Source of the DNA: an uncultured Pseudomonadota bacterium
Lineage (GTDB): Bacteria > Pseudomonadota > Gammaproteobacteria > Steroidobacterales > Steroidobacteraceae
Assembly: GCA_903858165.1 (NCBI GenBank)
Contig: CAIOHZ010000063.1
Location: 1 to 32,873 of the forward strand
Direction of reading: 5' to 3'
Length of the DNA stretch: 32,873 nt
Below, one piece after another: positions 24,335 through 31,456 of the stretch. Within the stretch, counting starts at the first letter, position 1. Each line of letters begins with the position of its first letter. The notes beneath the pieces were generated by a model. That model was not told where the DNA came from. It ran no database searches and was given only the letters and a program-made list of their open reading frames with translations. The translations under genes were made by a program, and so were the position numbers.

Positions 24335-25513
24335 CTAGGCGATGACACCACGGGCGATGAGGGCGTCGATCTCGACATCGGGCAACCCCAGTTCACGCAA
24401 CACCTCGCGAGTGTCGCGCCCTGGCGCTGGCACTGGATGGTGAACGCCAAAGCGTTGTCCATCAAGCGAAACGGGTAGCGCCGGCAACTGCGTATGTGCA
24501 CCATCCGGCATCGCAATGTCCAGCAAGCCACCAGAAGCGTTCAGATGCACATCGGCGAACAAGTCTTCGGGGCGGGCAATGGGCGCATAAGGCAAGCCAC
24601 AACGCTCCAGCCGCGCCATCAAATCTGCCTTGGTGCAGGCCCCCAAACTTTCGCGCAGCGCCGGGATGATGAGATCGCGGCGCGTGACGCGGCCACTATT
24701 GACGGCGAGCGTGGCATCTTCTGCCCAGTCCGCGAAACCGAACTCGCGACAGAACACCGGCCATTGGGTATCGCTCACCACCGCCACGAACACTTGCTGT
24801 GCATCGGCGGTGTCGAAGATGTCGTAGACGGCCCAAGCGGAGACACGCGCCGGCATCGGCGGTGCCGGTGTGCCGGTAACCGCGTATTGGGCCATGTGCT
24901 GGCCCACCAAAAAGGCGGTGCTCTCGTAGAGCGCGCTTACTACGCGCCCGCCCTTGCCGGTGTGATGGCGCTGTTCGAGCGCGGCCATGATGCCAATGGC
25001 ACCGAACATGCCACCGGTCACGTCGATAACAGACGCTCCCGCGCGCAAAGGCCGCCCCGGCGGGCCGGTCATGTAGGCGAGGCCGCCCATCATCTGTGCC
25101 ACTTCGTCCAGCGCCGTACGGTGCTGATAAGGCCCGTCCAAAAAGCCGCGGGTGGAGCAGTAGATCAGCCGCGGGTTCAAAGCCGACAACGCTTCCCAGC
25201 CAAGACCCAGTTTGTCCATGGCGCCCGGACGGAAGTTCTCGACGAAAACATCTGCTGCAGCGATGAGCTTCAGCAGCAGTTCACGGGCTTCGGGACGCGC
25301 GGTGTCCAGGCACAGGCTGCGCTTGTTGCGGTTGTAGGTGACGAAATAGCCGGCGCCGGAGCCGCGCAGTTTGCGGGTCTTATCACCACCCACAGGTTCA
25401 ATCTTCACCACGTCGGCGCCTAGGTCGCCCAGCACCAGCCCCACGGTGGGGCCCATGACCATGTGCGACATTTCGACGACTTTCACGTGCGACAGCGGCA
25501 GGCGCTGGTCCAT
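24335..25513 (-). CDS. Class III CoA-transferase (CaiB/BaiF family)
   Basis: A 392-aa cytoplasmic enzyme that moves CoA between carboxylic acids. Family marks are LVLGDLGADVVKIEPVGGD (27-45), YNRNKRSLCLD (60-70), VFVENFRPGAMDKLGLG (89-105) and the catalytic-Asp region SVIDVTGGMF. Asp164 aligns by eye with the nucleophile of formyl-CoA transferase (Asp169). It is the first gene of the long minus-strand run and faces the VOC gene across a 126-bp divergent region that contains dyad site 2. AGGGAG lies 6 bases before the ATG at 25513. It implies that the pathway substrate or an intermediate is handled as a CoA thioester, using another acyl-CoA as donor. Donor and acceptor cannot be named. Confidence 0.93.
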   Translation of the reverse strand: MDQRLPLSHVKVVEMSHMVMGPTVGLVLGDLGADVVKIEPVGGDKTRKLRGSGAGYFVTYNRNKRSLCLDTARPEARELLLKLIAAADVFVENFRPGAMDKLGLGWEALSALNPRLIYCSTRGFLDGPYQHRTALDEVAQMMGGLAYMTGPPGRPLRAGASVIDVTGGMFGAIGIMAALEQRHHTGKGGRVVSALYESTAFLVGQHMAQYAVTGTPAPPMPARVSAWAVYDIFDTADAQQVFVAVVSDTQWPVFCREFGFADWAEDATLAVNSGRVTRRDLIIPALRESLGACTKADLMARLERCGLPYAPIARPEDLFADVHLNASGGLLDIAMPDGAHTQLPALPVSLDGQRFGVHHPVPAPGRDTREVLRELGLPDVEIDALIARGVIA

Positions 25514-25583
25514 GCGGGCTCCCTGACGTTAGCTGGCACCACGCCCGGCTGACGATTCATGCGCTTCATCGGCAAGCCGCGGC

Positions 25584-25612
25584 TTGTCGCGAAATTGTTC
25601 TAATAGTATAAC
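25584..25612 (+). promoter_or_regulatory. Sigma70-type promoter of the VOC-DUF1838 operon
   Basis: TTGTCG (25584-25589), 17-bp spacer, TATAAC (25607-25612); transcription would start near 25619. The -10 falls inside the dyad at 25596-25613. On the minus strand the same dyad contains TATACT (25605-25610), a possible -10 for the divergent CoA-transferase operon, though its -35 is poor. The stretch is strikingly AT-rich against its surroundings. Confidence 0.65.
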
Positions 25613-25613
25613 A
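25596..25613. promoter_or_regulatory. Dyad operator, site 2 (probable GntR repressor site)
   Basis: TGTTCTAATAGTATAACA is an imperfect palindrome (TGTT...AACA) that overlaps the plus-strand -10 and a possible minus-strand -10. It shares 14 of 18 positions with the reverse complement of site 1 at 15301-15318. In this position one bound regulator could shut off both divergent operons. Confidence 0.6.
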
Positions 25614-25639
25614 TCCTACATATTTCACGGGGGAACCCC

Positions 25640-26320
25640 ATGACCAAGCTCCACCGCCTCTGCGGCACGCTGTTAGCGTTGCTGGCCAGCCTTTCCGGCA
25701 CTGTCATCAGCACCGTGGCCCATGCCGCGCCCGTCCCCGAAGCGCAGCGCATTCCGGTGGATATTCGTCGCACCACCTTCGTGGTGCGCAGTATCGATAC
25801 TTCTCTGCCCTTCTACCGCGACGCACTCGGGCTGACGCAGGTGTACGACCAACTGATTGGCGCCGGTACCGATGCCGATGGCAAGGCCACCCCGGCCACC
25901 ATCCGCTTGGTGCTGCTACGCGCCAACGACGACTATGTCGGTCTGCTGGGGCTGATGCAGCGCTTGGACACCACCCCGCCGCCCCGCCGTGAATTGCGCA
26001 AGGCGCAGGCTGGGGAAACCATCATCGTCATCAACGTGGGCGATCTCGAGCAGCGCTTCCCCCGAGTGGCGGCCACCGCGGGCGTTACCGTAGCGGAAAC
26101 CCCGCATCTGGTGCACTACCCGGCCCCGGGCGGCGGCAAGATTGATGTCATGTTCAGTTCCGTCTGGGACCCAGATGGCAATTACATAGAATTGAACCAT
26201 CTGCTCGGCACCCCCGCTGGGCAGACCGCCCCTGCTCAACCCGCTCAGATCCAACCCGCCCCCACTGCGTCCGCCCCCGCGGCCACGCCAGACCGAGTTA
26301 AGTCGAAGGAGTTTCCATGA
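25640..26320 (+). CDS. Exported VOC (glyoxalase/dioxygenase fold) protein
   Basis: A 226-aa protein with a Sec signal peptide (hydrophobic core LLALLASLSGTVIS, cleavage near STVAHA-APVPEA), a vicinal-oxygen-chelate domain (about residues 38-190) and a Pro/Ala/Gln-rich tail of about 35 residues. VOC features are TTFVVRSIDTSLPFYRDALGL at the first beta-alpha unit and DPDGNYIELNHLL at the end, where the Glu is the usual last metal ligand. The first ligand position (normally His or Gln) appears to be absent, so metal binding may be partial. VOC proteins are usually cytoplasmic, so export is unusual. It is the first gene of the operon behind dyad site 2 and overlaps the DUF1838-like gene by 4 bp. 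It may bind or transform an aromatic compound in the periplasm. Confidence 0.82.
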   Translation: MTKLHRLCGTLLALLASLSGTVISTVAHAAPVPEAQRIPVDIRRTTFVVRSIDTSLPFYRDALGLTQVYDQLIGAGTDADGKATPATIRLVLLRANDDYVGLLGLMQRLDTTPPPRRELRKAQAGETIIVINVGDLEQRFPRVAATAGVTVAETPHLVHYPAPGGGKIDVMFSSVWDPDGNYIELNHLLGTPAGQTAPAQPAQIQPAPTASAPAATPDRVKSKEFP

Positions 26321-27267
26321 ACACCTATCCCACACGACGCACGCGCTTCGCGCTAGTCACTTCCCTGCTGTTGGCTGCCGTGGCCACGGTGAATGCGCCG
26401 GCACTACTCGCAAAAACAAAAGCACCGGCGGCGAAACCGCTCGATATCACCCAGCCCGCCGACACCATGCAAGTGTGGCGCAAAGTGCAGTGCTCCACCG
26501 TAGACGGCAAGCCTGCTGTATTCCACTGGTCGGGCAAGCTGTATTCGCGCATGGAAGGTGAACGCGACCGCCACCTGTTCAATGTCGAAGGCATGAACAT
26601 TCGCCAGTGCGGCAGCGCCCAAGACCCCGTCAAGGGCACCGGCGTGCGCTTGGTCAGCCGCGAAATCATGATGTATACCGACCCGAAGACCGGCCAGCCA
26701 TTGCGCCGCTGGACCAACCCGTGGTCCGGCAAGGAAGTGGAGGTGCTTGCGGTCGCCAACGACCCAGTCAACCAAGGCCCCATGTTCAGCACGACCATGA
26801 ATCTGCGTGAAACCGGCGGCATGTTCCATTACCTCATCGAAGTGCCGCTGTTCTACAAGAACCCGCTGGCCGGGGACTGGCAGGAGCAGGTGGGCAACCA
26901 CTACCACGCCGTGGAAATGTTCAACTTCTTCTTCGACAAGGCTGATGCGCTCGACGCGCGGGCCACGGAAATGCAGCGACTGACAGTGAGCTGGGTGCGC
27001 ATTGGCCCTTGGCTGCCATGGATGGAAATGGGCTCGCGCCCAGGCGTCGTGTTCGTGAATGCTTCCGGTGACCGCGTCGCCACCGTCGCGGACCTGCCCG
27101 CTGTGCTGCGCGAAGAGATTGCTACGCACTACCCGGAATATGTCGCGCCGCCGCCGCTGGATGACAAGCGGCCGAACGAGACGTCATGGACCTACTTCCG
27201 CAAGGTGATGGAGAAGCGCCGCGCCGCCGCGCCGGGCCCCTCTCCGGCCCCGACGCCGACCCACTGA
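26317..27267 (+). CDS. Exported DUF1838-family-like protein
   Basis: A 316-aa protein with a Sec-type signal peptide (FALVTSLLLAAVATVNAPALL, about residues 10-32). The mature part begins with VWRKVQCSTVDGKPAVFHWSG and LFNVEGMNIRQC, then PLRRWTNPWSGKEVEVLAVANDPVN, which I recognise as DUF1838-like; this assignment is from memory. Many aromatic and His residues (for example NHYHAVEMFNFFFD) suggest a ligand-binding beta barrel. The C-terminus is a Pro/Ala-rich tail. The start codon overlaps the VOC gene stop (ATGA), so the two are translationally coupled and both exported. No catalytic function is established for DUF1838. A role in substrate capture or first attack in the periplasm is an inference from the operon. 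Confidence 0.8.
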   Translation: MNTYPTRRTRFALVTSLLLAAVATVNAPALLAKTKAPAAKPLDITQPADTMQVWRKVQCSTVDGKPAVFHWSGKLYSRMEGERDRHLFNVEGMNIRQCGSAQDPVKGTGVRLVSREIMMYTDPKTGQPLRRWTNPWSGKEVEVLAVANDPVNQGPMFSTTMNLRETGGMFHYLIEVPLFYKNPLAGDWQEQVGNHYHAVEMFNFFFDKADALDARATEMQRLTVSWVRIGPWLPWMEMGSRPGVVFVNASGDRVATVADLPAVLREEIATHYPEYVAPPPLDDKRPNETSWTYFRKVMEKRRAAAPGPSPAPTPTH

Positions 27268-27288
27268 AGTACACCACTGAAATAGCGC

Positions 27289-27317
27289 TTGCCTGGCCGC
27301 ATTAAGCGGACAGGCAA
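27289..27317 (+). repeat. Long imperfect hairpin in the operon spacer
   Basis: TTGCCTG (27289-27295) pairs perfectly with CAGGCAA (27311-27317), and inside it CCGC pairs with GCGG around an ATTAA loop, with one G-A mismatch. This makes an 11-bp stem in the 118-bp gap between the DUF1838-like gene and the membrane-protein gene. There is no T-tract, so it is more likely an mRNA-stability or processing element, or a partial terminator, than a full stop. Confidence 0.6.
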
Positions 27318-27385
27318 ACCCGCCATTAACCTCACTATTACCCTTACAGTTCCCCTCGGCCCGACCAAAACAAGGGACCGCCCAA

Positions 27386-28051
27386 ATGATGACCTACTTT
27401 TTCTACAAGTGGCTCCACATCCTCTCCATGACCTATTGGCTGGCGGGCGAATGGGGCGTGTTCACCACTTCGCGTTGTGTAGTGGACCCCACCCTCACGT
27501 TCGCGGAGCGCATGCGCCATCTGGAAAGCGCCTATCGCATCGATGTGCTGGCACGCGCCGGCATCATCCTGCTGCTGCCACTGGGCCTGCAGATGGGCGC
27601 CATGAACTTCGGCATTCCCATTCCCGACACCTGGCTGCAAGTGATGTGGGTGTTTGTCATCGGCTGGCTGGCACTGATGCTCGCAGCCTTTTTCCATCGC
27701 GGCACCGAAACTGGCATTCGGCTCACCAAGTTGGATGAATACGTCCGCTACTTCATCATTCCCATCTTGTTCGTCGTTTCCATCTGGTCACTGTTCTTCG
27801 ACGGTCCAGTGGAACTGCAGTGGTACGCCACGAAGATGGGCATCTTCGGCATCCTGCTGTGTATTGGCCTGTTCCTGCGCTGGGTGATGCGCGACTGGTT
27901 CTACCAGTTCAAACTCATTCAGGAGAATGGCCCGAACCCGGCGGTGGAGAAGCGCCTGGCGTTGACCATGTCGATTTCACGCAAGGTGGCCTACTGCTAC
28001 TGGGTACTCATCGGTACCATGGCCTTCCTCGGCGTCGCCAAGCCCTTCTAA
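27386..28051 (+). CDS. Integral membrane protein, paralogue of the 23666-24322 protein
   Basis: A 221-aa protein with about five to six membrane helices. It begins MMTYFFYKWLHILSMTYWLAG followed by EWGVFTTS, and ends FLGVAKPF. The start and end signatures match those of the 218-aa protein on the other arm, while the middle has diverged; the charged loop DWFYQFKLIQENGPNPAVEKRL is specific to this copy. A helix-1 His and a Glu before GVFT are conserved, suggesting a cofactor or proton path, but this is unproven. AAGGGA precedes the ATG; a second ATG is the next codon. A hairpin lies about 70 bp upstream and the OFA transporter gene follows 9 bp downstream. It may be a small electron-transfer subunit for periplasmic or flavin chemistry. 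Confidence 0.82.
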   Translation: MMTYFFYKWLHILSMTYWLAGEWGVFTTSRCVVDPTLTFAERMRHLESAYRIDVLARAGIILLLPLGLQMGAMNFGIPIPDTWLQVMWVFVIGWLALMLAAFFHRGTETGIRLTKLDEYVRYFIIPILFVVSIWSLFFDGPVELQWYATKMGIFGILLCIGLFLRWVMRDWFYQFKLIQENGPNPAVEKRLALTMSISRKVAYCYWVLIGTMAFLGVAKPF

Positions 28052-28060
28052 GGAAAGCCC

Positions 28061-29338
28061 ATGTCCAGCGCCTCCTCCGGTTCCTATCGCGAGTTTCGTT
28101 ACGGCTGGGGGGTGGTGCTAGCGGCTGCGCTCGGTATCGGCCTTGGCATGTCGCCGCTGCCGTTCTACACCATCGGTGTGTTTGCCGGCCCCTTGTCCAA
28201 AGAGTTCGGCTGGCAGCAAGGCCAGATCATGGCGGCGCTGCCCATCCTGACATTGGGCGCTTTGGTGATGGCCCCTTTGACCGGCTGGATCGCCGACCGC
28301 TTTGGCGTGCGACGCGTGGCGCTCACCTCCGTGGTGCTGTTCGGCCTGAGCATGATGGGCTTTGCGCTCGGCACCGGTTCTTTGAAGTTGTTCTACTTGA
28401 ACTGGTTGCTCGTGGCCTTCCTCGGTGCCGGCACGCTGCCTATTACCTGGACGCGCGCAGTCAACCGCTGGTTCCATGATCGCCGCGGGCTCGCACTGGG
28501 CTTTGCGCTGGTGGCCACTGGCTTCTTCGGCGCCAATGCCAAACTGTTCGCCAACTGGCTCATTGAAGCCTATGGTTGGCGCACCGCGTACATCGGCGTG
28601 GGCTTGCTGCCGTTGGTCATTACGCTGCCCGTGGCCTGGTGGTTGTTCCGCGATGTGGATGACCCGAAGGTGGCCGACAAGGTGGCCGAACTGCGCGCTG
28701 GCGGCAACCCGGATGCCGCGCTGGTGCCCGGTGGCATGACTATCGGTGCCGCGCTGCGCGATTGGCGGTTTTGGTTGCTGGCCTATGCTTTCGTGCCCAT
28801 CTCCTTCGCCGTCGGCGGGCCCATTCCGAACCTAGAGAGCATTGCCGGCGCCAAGGGTTTCTCCAGCGGCGATGCCGTGGTGCTGGCCAGCCTCATCGGC
28901 TACTCGGTCATCTTCGGTCGCTTGCTAGGTGGCTGGCTTATCGACCGCTGGTGGGCGCCGGGTGTAGCCGCTGTCATGCTCAGTCTGCCGGCCATCGCCT
29001 GCGTGGTGCTGCAACAACCCAACCTCACTTATCCCGTCATGGCCGCAGCCATCGTGCTATTGGGGTTCGCGGCCGGCGTCGAGTACGACCTCATGGCCTA
29101 CCTCGTCTCGCGCTATTTCGGCATGGCGAACTATGCCGCCATCTACGGCAGCCTCTACGGCTTCTTCGCGTTGGGCGCAGGCTTGGGGCCGGCGTGGTTC
29201 GGCAAGCAGTTCAGCGCCACGGGCAGCTACGACTACGCCTTCGGCGTGGCCGCGGTGCTGTTTTTAGCGGGCGCGCTGCCGTTGCTGCTGCTGGGCGCGT
29301 ATCGCACTTTCGCGCCGCCGTCAGCGGCGCCAAAATAA
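28061..29338 (+). CDS. OFA/monocarboxylate-type MFS transporter
   Basis: A 425-aa, 12-helix inner-membrane transporter resembling the oxalate:formate antiporter and monocarboxylate branch. Signs are RYGWGVVLAAALGIGLGM and PLSKEFGWQQGQIMAALPIL in the first two helices, GWIADRFGVRRV (motif A), VNRWFHDRRGLALGFALVA between helices 4 and 5, and RLLGGWLIDRWWAP in the second half. AAGGAAAG precedes the ATG, which follows the upstream stop codon by 9 bases, so it is in the VOC-DUF1838 operon. It converges on the aroQ-like gene with a 10-bp gap. A 7-bp perfect inverted repeat (GCGCCGC/GCGGCGC) lies in its last codons at 29312-29330. It could import the acid or exchange it for a product. Confidence 0.87.
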   Translation: MSSASSGSYREFRYGWGVVLAAALGIGLGMSPLPFYTIGVFAGPLSKEFGWQQGQIMAALPILTLGALVMAPLTGWIADRFGVRRVALTSVVLFGLSMMGFALGTGSLKLFYLNWLLVAFLGAGTLPITWTRAVNRWFHDRRGLALGFALVATGFFGANAKLFANWLIEAYGWRTAYIGVGLLPLVITLPVAWWLFRDVDDPKVADKVAELRAGGNPDAALVPGGMTIGAALRDWRFWLLAYAFVPISFAVGGPIPNLESIAGAKGFSSGDAVVLASLIGYSVIFGRLLGGWLIDRWWAPGVAAVMLSLPAIACVVLQQPNLTYPVMAAAIVLLGFAAGVEYDLMAYLVSRYFGMANYAAIYGSLYGFFALGAGLGPAWFGKQFSATGSYDYAFGVAAVLFLAGALPLLLLGAYRTFAPPSAAPK

Positions 29339-29348
29339 CGGCCGCACC

Positions 29349-29792
29349 TTAGCGCTGGGCCAAGGCGACCAAATGGCGCACGGCCAGCACATAGCCGTGC
29401 GTGCCAAGCCCCGAGATGATGCCCGTCGCCACCTGCGTCATGATGGACTTCGAGCGCCATTCGGCCTCGCGGCGATGGATGTTGCTGATATGCACCTCCA
29501 CCACCGGGCACTCCACCATCTTGATGGCATCGAGCACGCCATACGCGGCGTAAGTGAAAGCCGCGGGGTTGATGACCACACCGGCCGCGCCGACACGGGC
29601 CTCCTGCAGCCAGTCGATCATCTGGTGCTCGGCGTTGGTCTGGCGAAACACCAACACAAATCCAGCGGCTTCAGCCACTTCGCGGCAGGCGCGCTCCACG
29701 TCAGCGAGCGTATCGCTGCCATAGATAGCCGGCTCGCGGACACCGAGCAGGTTCAGGTTCGGTCCGTTCAGGACGTGGATCGTGCCAGCCAT
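29349..29792 (-). CDS. Type II 3-dehydroquinate dehydratase-like protein (AroQ/QutE family)
   Basis: A 147-aa dodecameric-type dehydroquinase. Residue numbering matches the M. tuberculosis enzyme: Arg19 and Tyr24 in GVREPAIYG (lid and catalytic Tyr), Asn75 in VVINPAAFT, Asp88 and catalytic His101 in EVHISNIHRRE. Position 81, normally His (xTHTS), is Tyr here (FTYAAYGVLDAI), and the substrate Arg near 112 is shifted by one residue. The family reversibly dehydrates 3-dehydroquinate to 3-dehydroshikimate, in biosynthesis or quinate catabolism. The setting downstream of an aldehyde dehydrogenase, racemase-like protein and flavin hydroxylase suggests a catabolic paralogue, perhaps with a different substrate. 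The ATG at 29792 is chosen because GGGGAA precedes it and family similarity begins at MAGTIHVLNGPNLNLLG. The 146-bp gap before it shows nothing distinct. Confidence 0.88.
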   Translation of the reverse strand: MAGTIHVLNGPNLNLLGVREPAIYGSDTLADVERACREVAEAAGFVLVFRQTNAEHQMIDWLQEARVGAAGVVINPAAFTYAAYGVLDAIKMVECPVVEVHISNIHRREAEWRSKSIMTQVATGIISGLGTHGYVLAVRHLVALAQR

Positions 29793-29938
29793 TTGCTTTT
29801 CCCCAATGCATCCCCGAGGGATATCGAACAGGACTCTAGCGGTTTGCCCTGCGCGCCGGAAGTGAATTTCGCGGCCAGTTGCCGGCACCACCGTTGTACT
29901 TCAGCGCAAAGCAGTCCGCGCTAGTTCAACGGAGGCCG

Positions 29939-31456
29939 TCAGCGAAGCCCCAAGCGCCGTAATGGCGGCCGTGGGCCAGTAGCGCGCGAGATGGTGGTTT
30001 CTTCCGTGTAAAACGCCTCGCAGGCACGCCCGCCTTCGCGGCCCGTGCCCGACTCGCCAAACCCACCGAAAGGCGCCCGCAATTCGCGGGTGACCGTCAG
30101 GTTCTGCCATAGCGTGCCCACACGCAGTTCGTTTTCGAGCCGGGAAAGCGTATCGACGTTGCGCGTCCAGGCGTACGCCACCAAACCGAACCGCGAATCC
30201 GCCGCCAATTGGCAAGCTTCGTCCAGCGTATCGAAAGTCATGACGGTGGCCACCGGGCCAAAGACCTCTTCCTGACAGATAGGGAGCGACATTGACGGCG
30301 CTTGCAGCGCCGTGGGTGCCACGAAGCTCCCCTGCGACGGCACGACGGCCTCCGGCCCACCTACCAGCAGTTGGCAGCCCCCTGCCAACGCTCTGCGCAC
30401 CTGCGTTTGTATCCGGTCGCGATGCACGAGGGAGCCGACGGGACCCAAATCGGTGGCTGCTTCGAAAGGGTCTCCCAACTGCAGGCGGGCCGCACGTTCC
30501 GCGAACGCCGCCAGAAAATCGCCGGCAATTCGCCGCTCCACCAGTAAGCGCGCGCCGGCCAGGCACTGCTGCCCGTTGTTGGAGTAGATGCTTAGCAACG
30601 CAGCATCCAGCGCTTGTTCAAGGTCGGCATCAGCGAACACGAGGTTGGCGCTCTTGCCGCCCAGCTCCATGGTGGCGGGCACTAGCGACTGCGCCGCCGC
30701 CGCCATGACACGCCGCCCAGTGGCGGTGCCACCCGTGAACGACACCCGCGCAATGCGCGGGTCCGCCACCAGTGCTGCGCCCGTGATGGCGCCGCGCCCC
30801 TGCACCAAGTTCACGGCACCGGCTGGCACACCGGCTTCTTGCAGCAGTTCGCACAAACGCCAAGCGGTGAGCGGCGTTTGCTCGGAAGGCTTCACCACGC
30901 AGGTATTACCGAAGGCCAATGCCGCGGCCACCTTCATGGAAGTGAGCGCCAGCGGCGCATTCCACGGGCCGATGAGTGCCGCCACGCCCGCCGGGCGGCG
31001 GCGAACATAGGTGGTAACACCAGGCGTTTGAAACCAAGCTTCACCCGCGGCCTGCCCGAGGTAATCCGCGAAGAAGCGGAAGTTGTAGGCGCTGCGGCGA
31101 ATCTGCCCTATCTCGAGCTGGCGCAAAGGAATGCCGGTGTTCAAACACTCAAGCGCGGCCAACGCCGCCGCGTCGCGGTCGATGAGGTCCGCCACGCGAC
31201 GCAGCACTTGCTGCCGCTCTTCCACCGGCAACTGCGGCCAAGGGCCAGTACGGAAGGCCCGCTCGGCACTGGCCACGGCAGCCGCCACCGTGGCAGCAGA
31301 AGACTCGTGCAGTTCGGCGATGCTCTCGCCCGTGTAAGGGTCCAGCACGGGCAGCACTTCGCCGCCCCATTGCGGTACGCCATCGATGATGGCTGCTACC
31401 TGCGCGGGCACTCGCAGGGCTGCACGTCCGGTGGCCATGGGGTTGTCCTGCTTCAT
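29939..31456 (-). CDS. NAD(P)-dependent aldehyde dehydrogenase
   Basis: A 505-aa ALDH-superfamily enzyme that oxidises an aldehyde to the acid. Key residues are visible: Asn166 (IGPWNAP), the cofactor-contacting VVKPSEQTP (188-196), FTGGTATGRRV (240-250), general base Glu264 (MELGGKS) and nucleophile Cys298 (NNGQQCLAGARLL). The C-terminus has the usual QEEVFGPVATVMTFD and GTGREGG. It is closest by eye to the betaine-aldehyde and carboxymethyl-hydroxymuconic-semialdehyde dehydrogenase branch. The ATG at 31456 overlaps the stop of the racemase-like gene (ATGA), which decides the start over a longer frame from 31552. In context it probably oxidises a semialdehyde formed from a hydroxylated ring or side chain. 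Confidence 0.93.
   Translation of the reverse strand: MKQDNPMATGRAALRVPAQVAAIIDGVPQWGGEVLPVLDPYTGESIAELHESSAATVAAAVASAERAFRTGPWPQLPVEERQQVLRRVADLIDRDAAALAALECLNTGIPLRQLEIGQIRRSAYNFRFFADYLGQAAGEAWFQTPGVTTYVRRRPAGVAALIGPWNAPLALTSMKVAAALAFGNTCVVKPSEQTPLTAWRLCELLQEAGVPAGAVNLVQGRGAITGAALVADPRIARVSFTGGTATGRRVMAAAAQSLVPATMELGGKSANLVFADADLEQALDAALLSIYSNNGQQCLAGARLLVERRIAGDFLAAFAERAARLQLGDPFEAATDLGPVGSLVHRDRIQTQVRRALAGGCQLLVGGPEAVVPSQGSFVAPTALQAPSMSLPICQEEVFGPVATVMTFDTLDEACQLAADSRFGLVAYAWTRNVDTLSRLENELRVGTLWQNLTVTRELRAPFGGFGESGTGREGGRACEAFYTEETTISRATGPRPPLRRLGLR

Noticed and set aside
29312..29330. Perfect 7-bp inverted repeat GCGCCGC-CGTCA-GCGGCGC as a terminator
   Set aside because: It lies in the last codons of the OFA transporter and has no T-tract after the stem on either strand; at most it limits convergent read-through.
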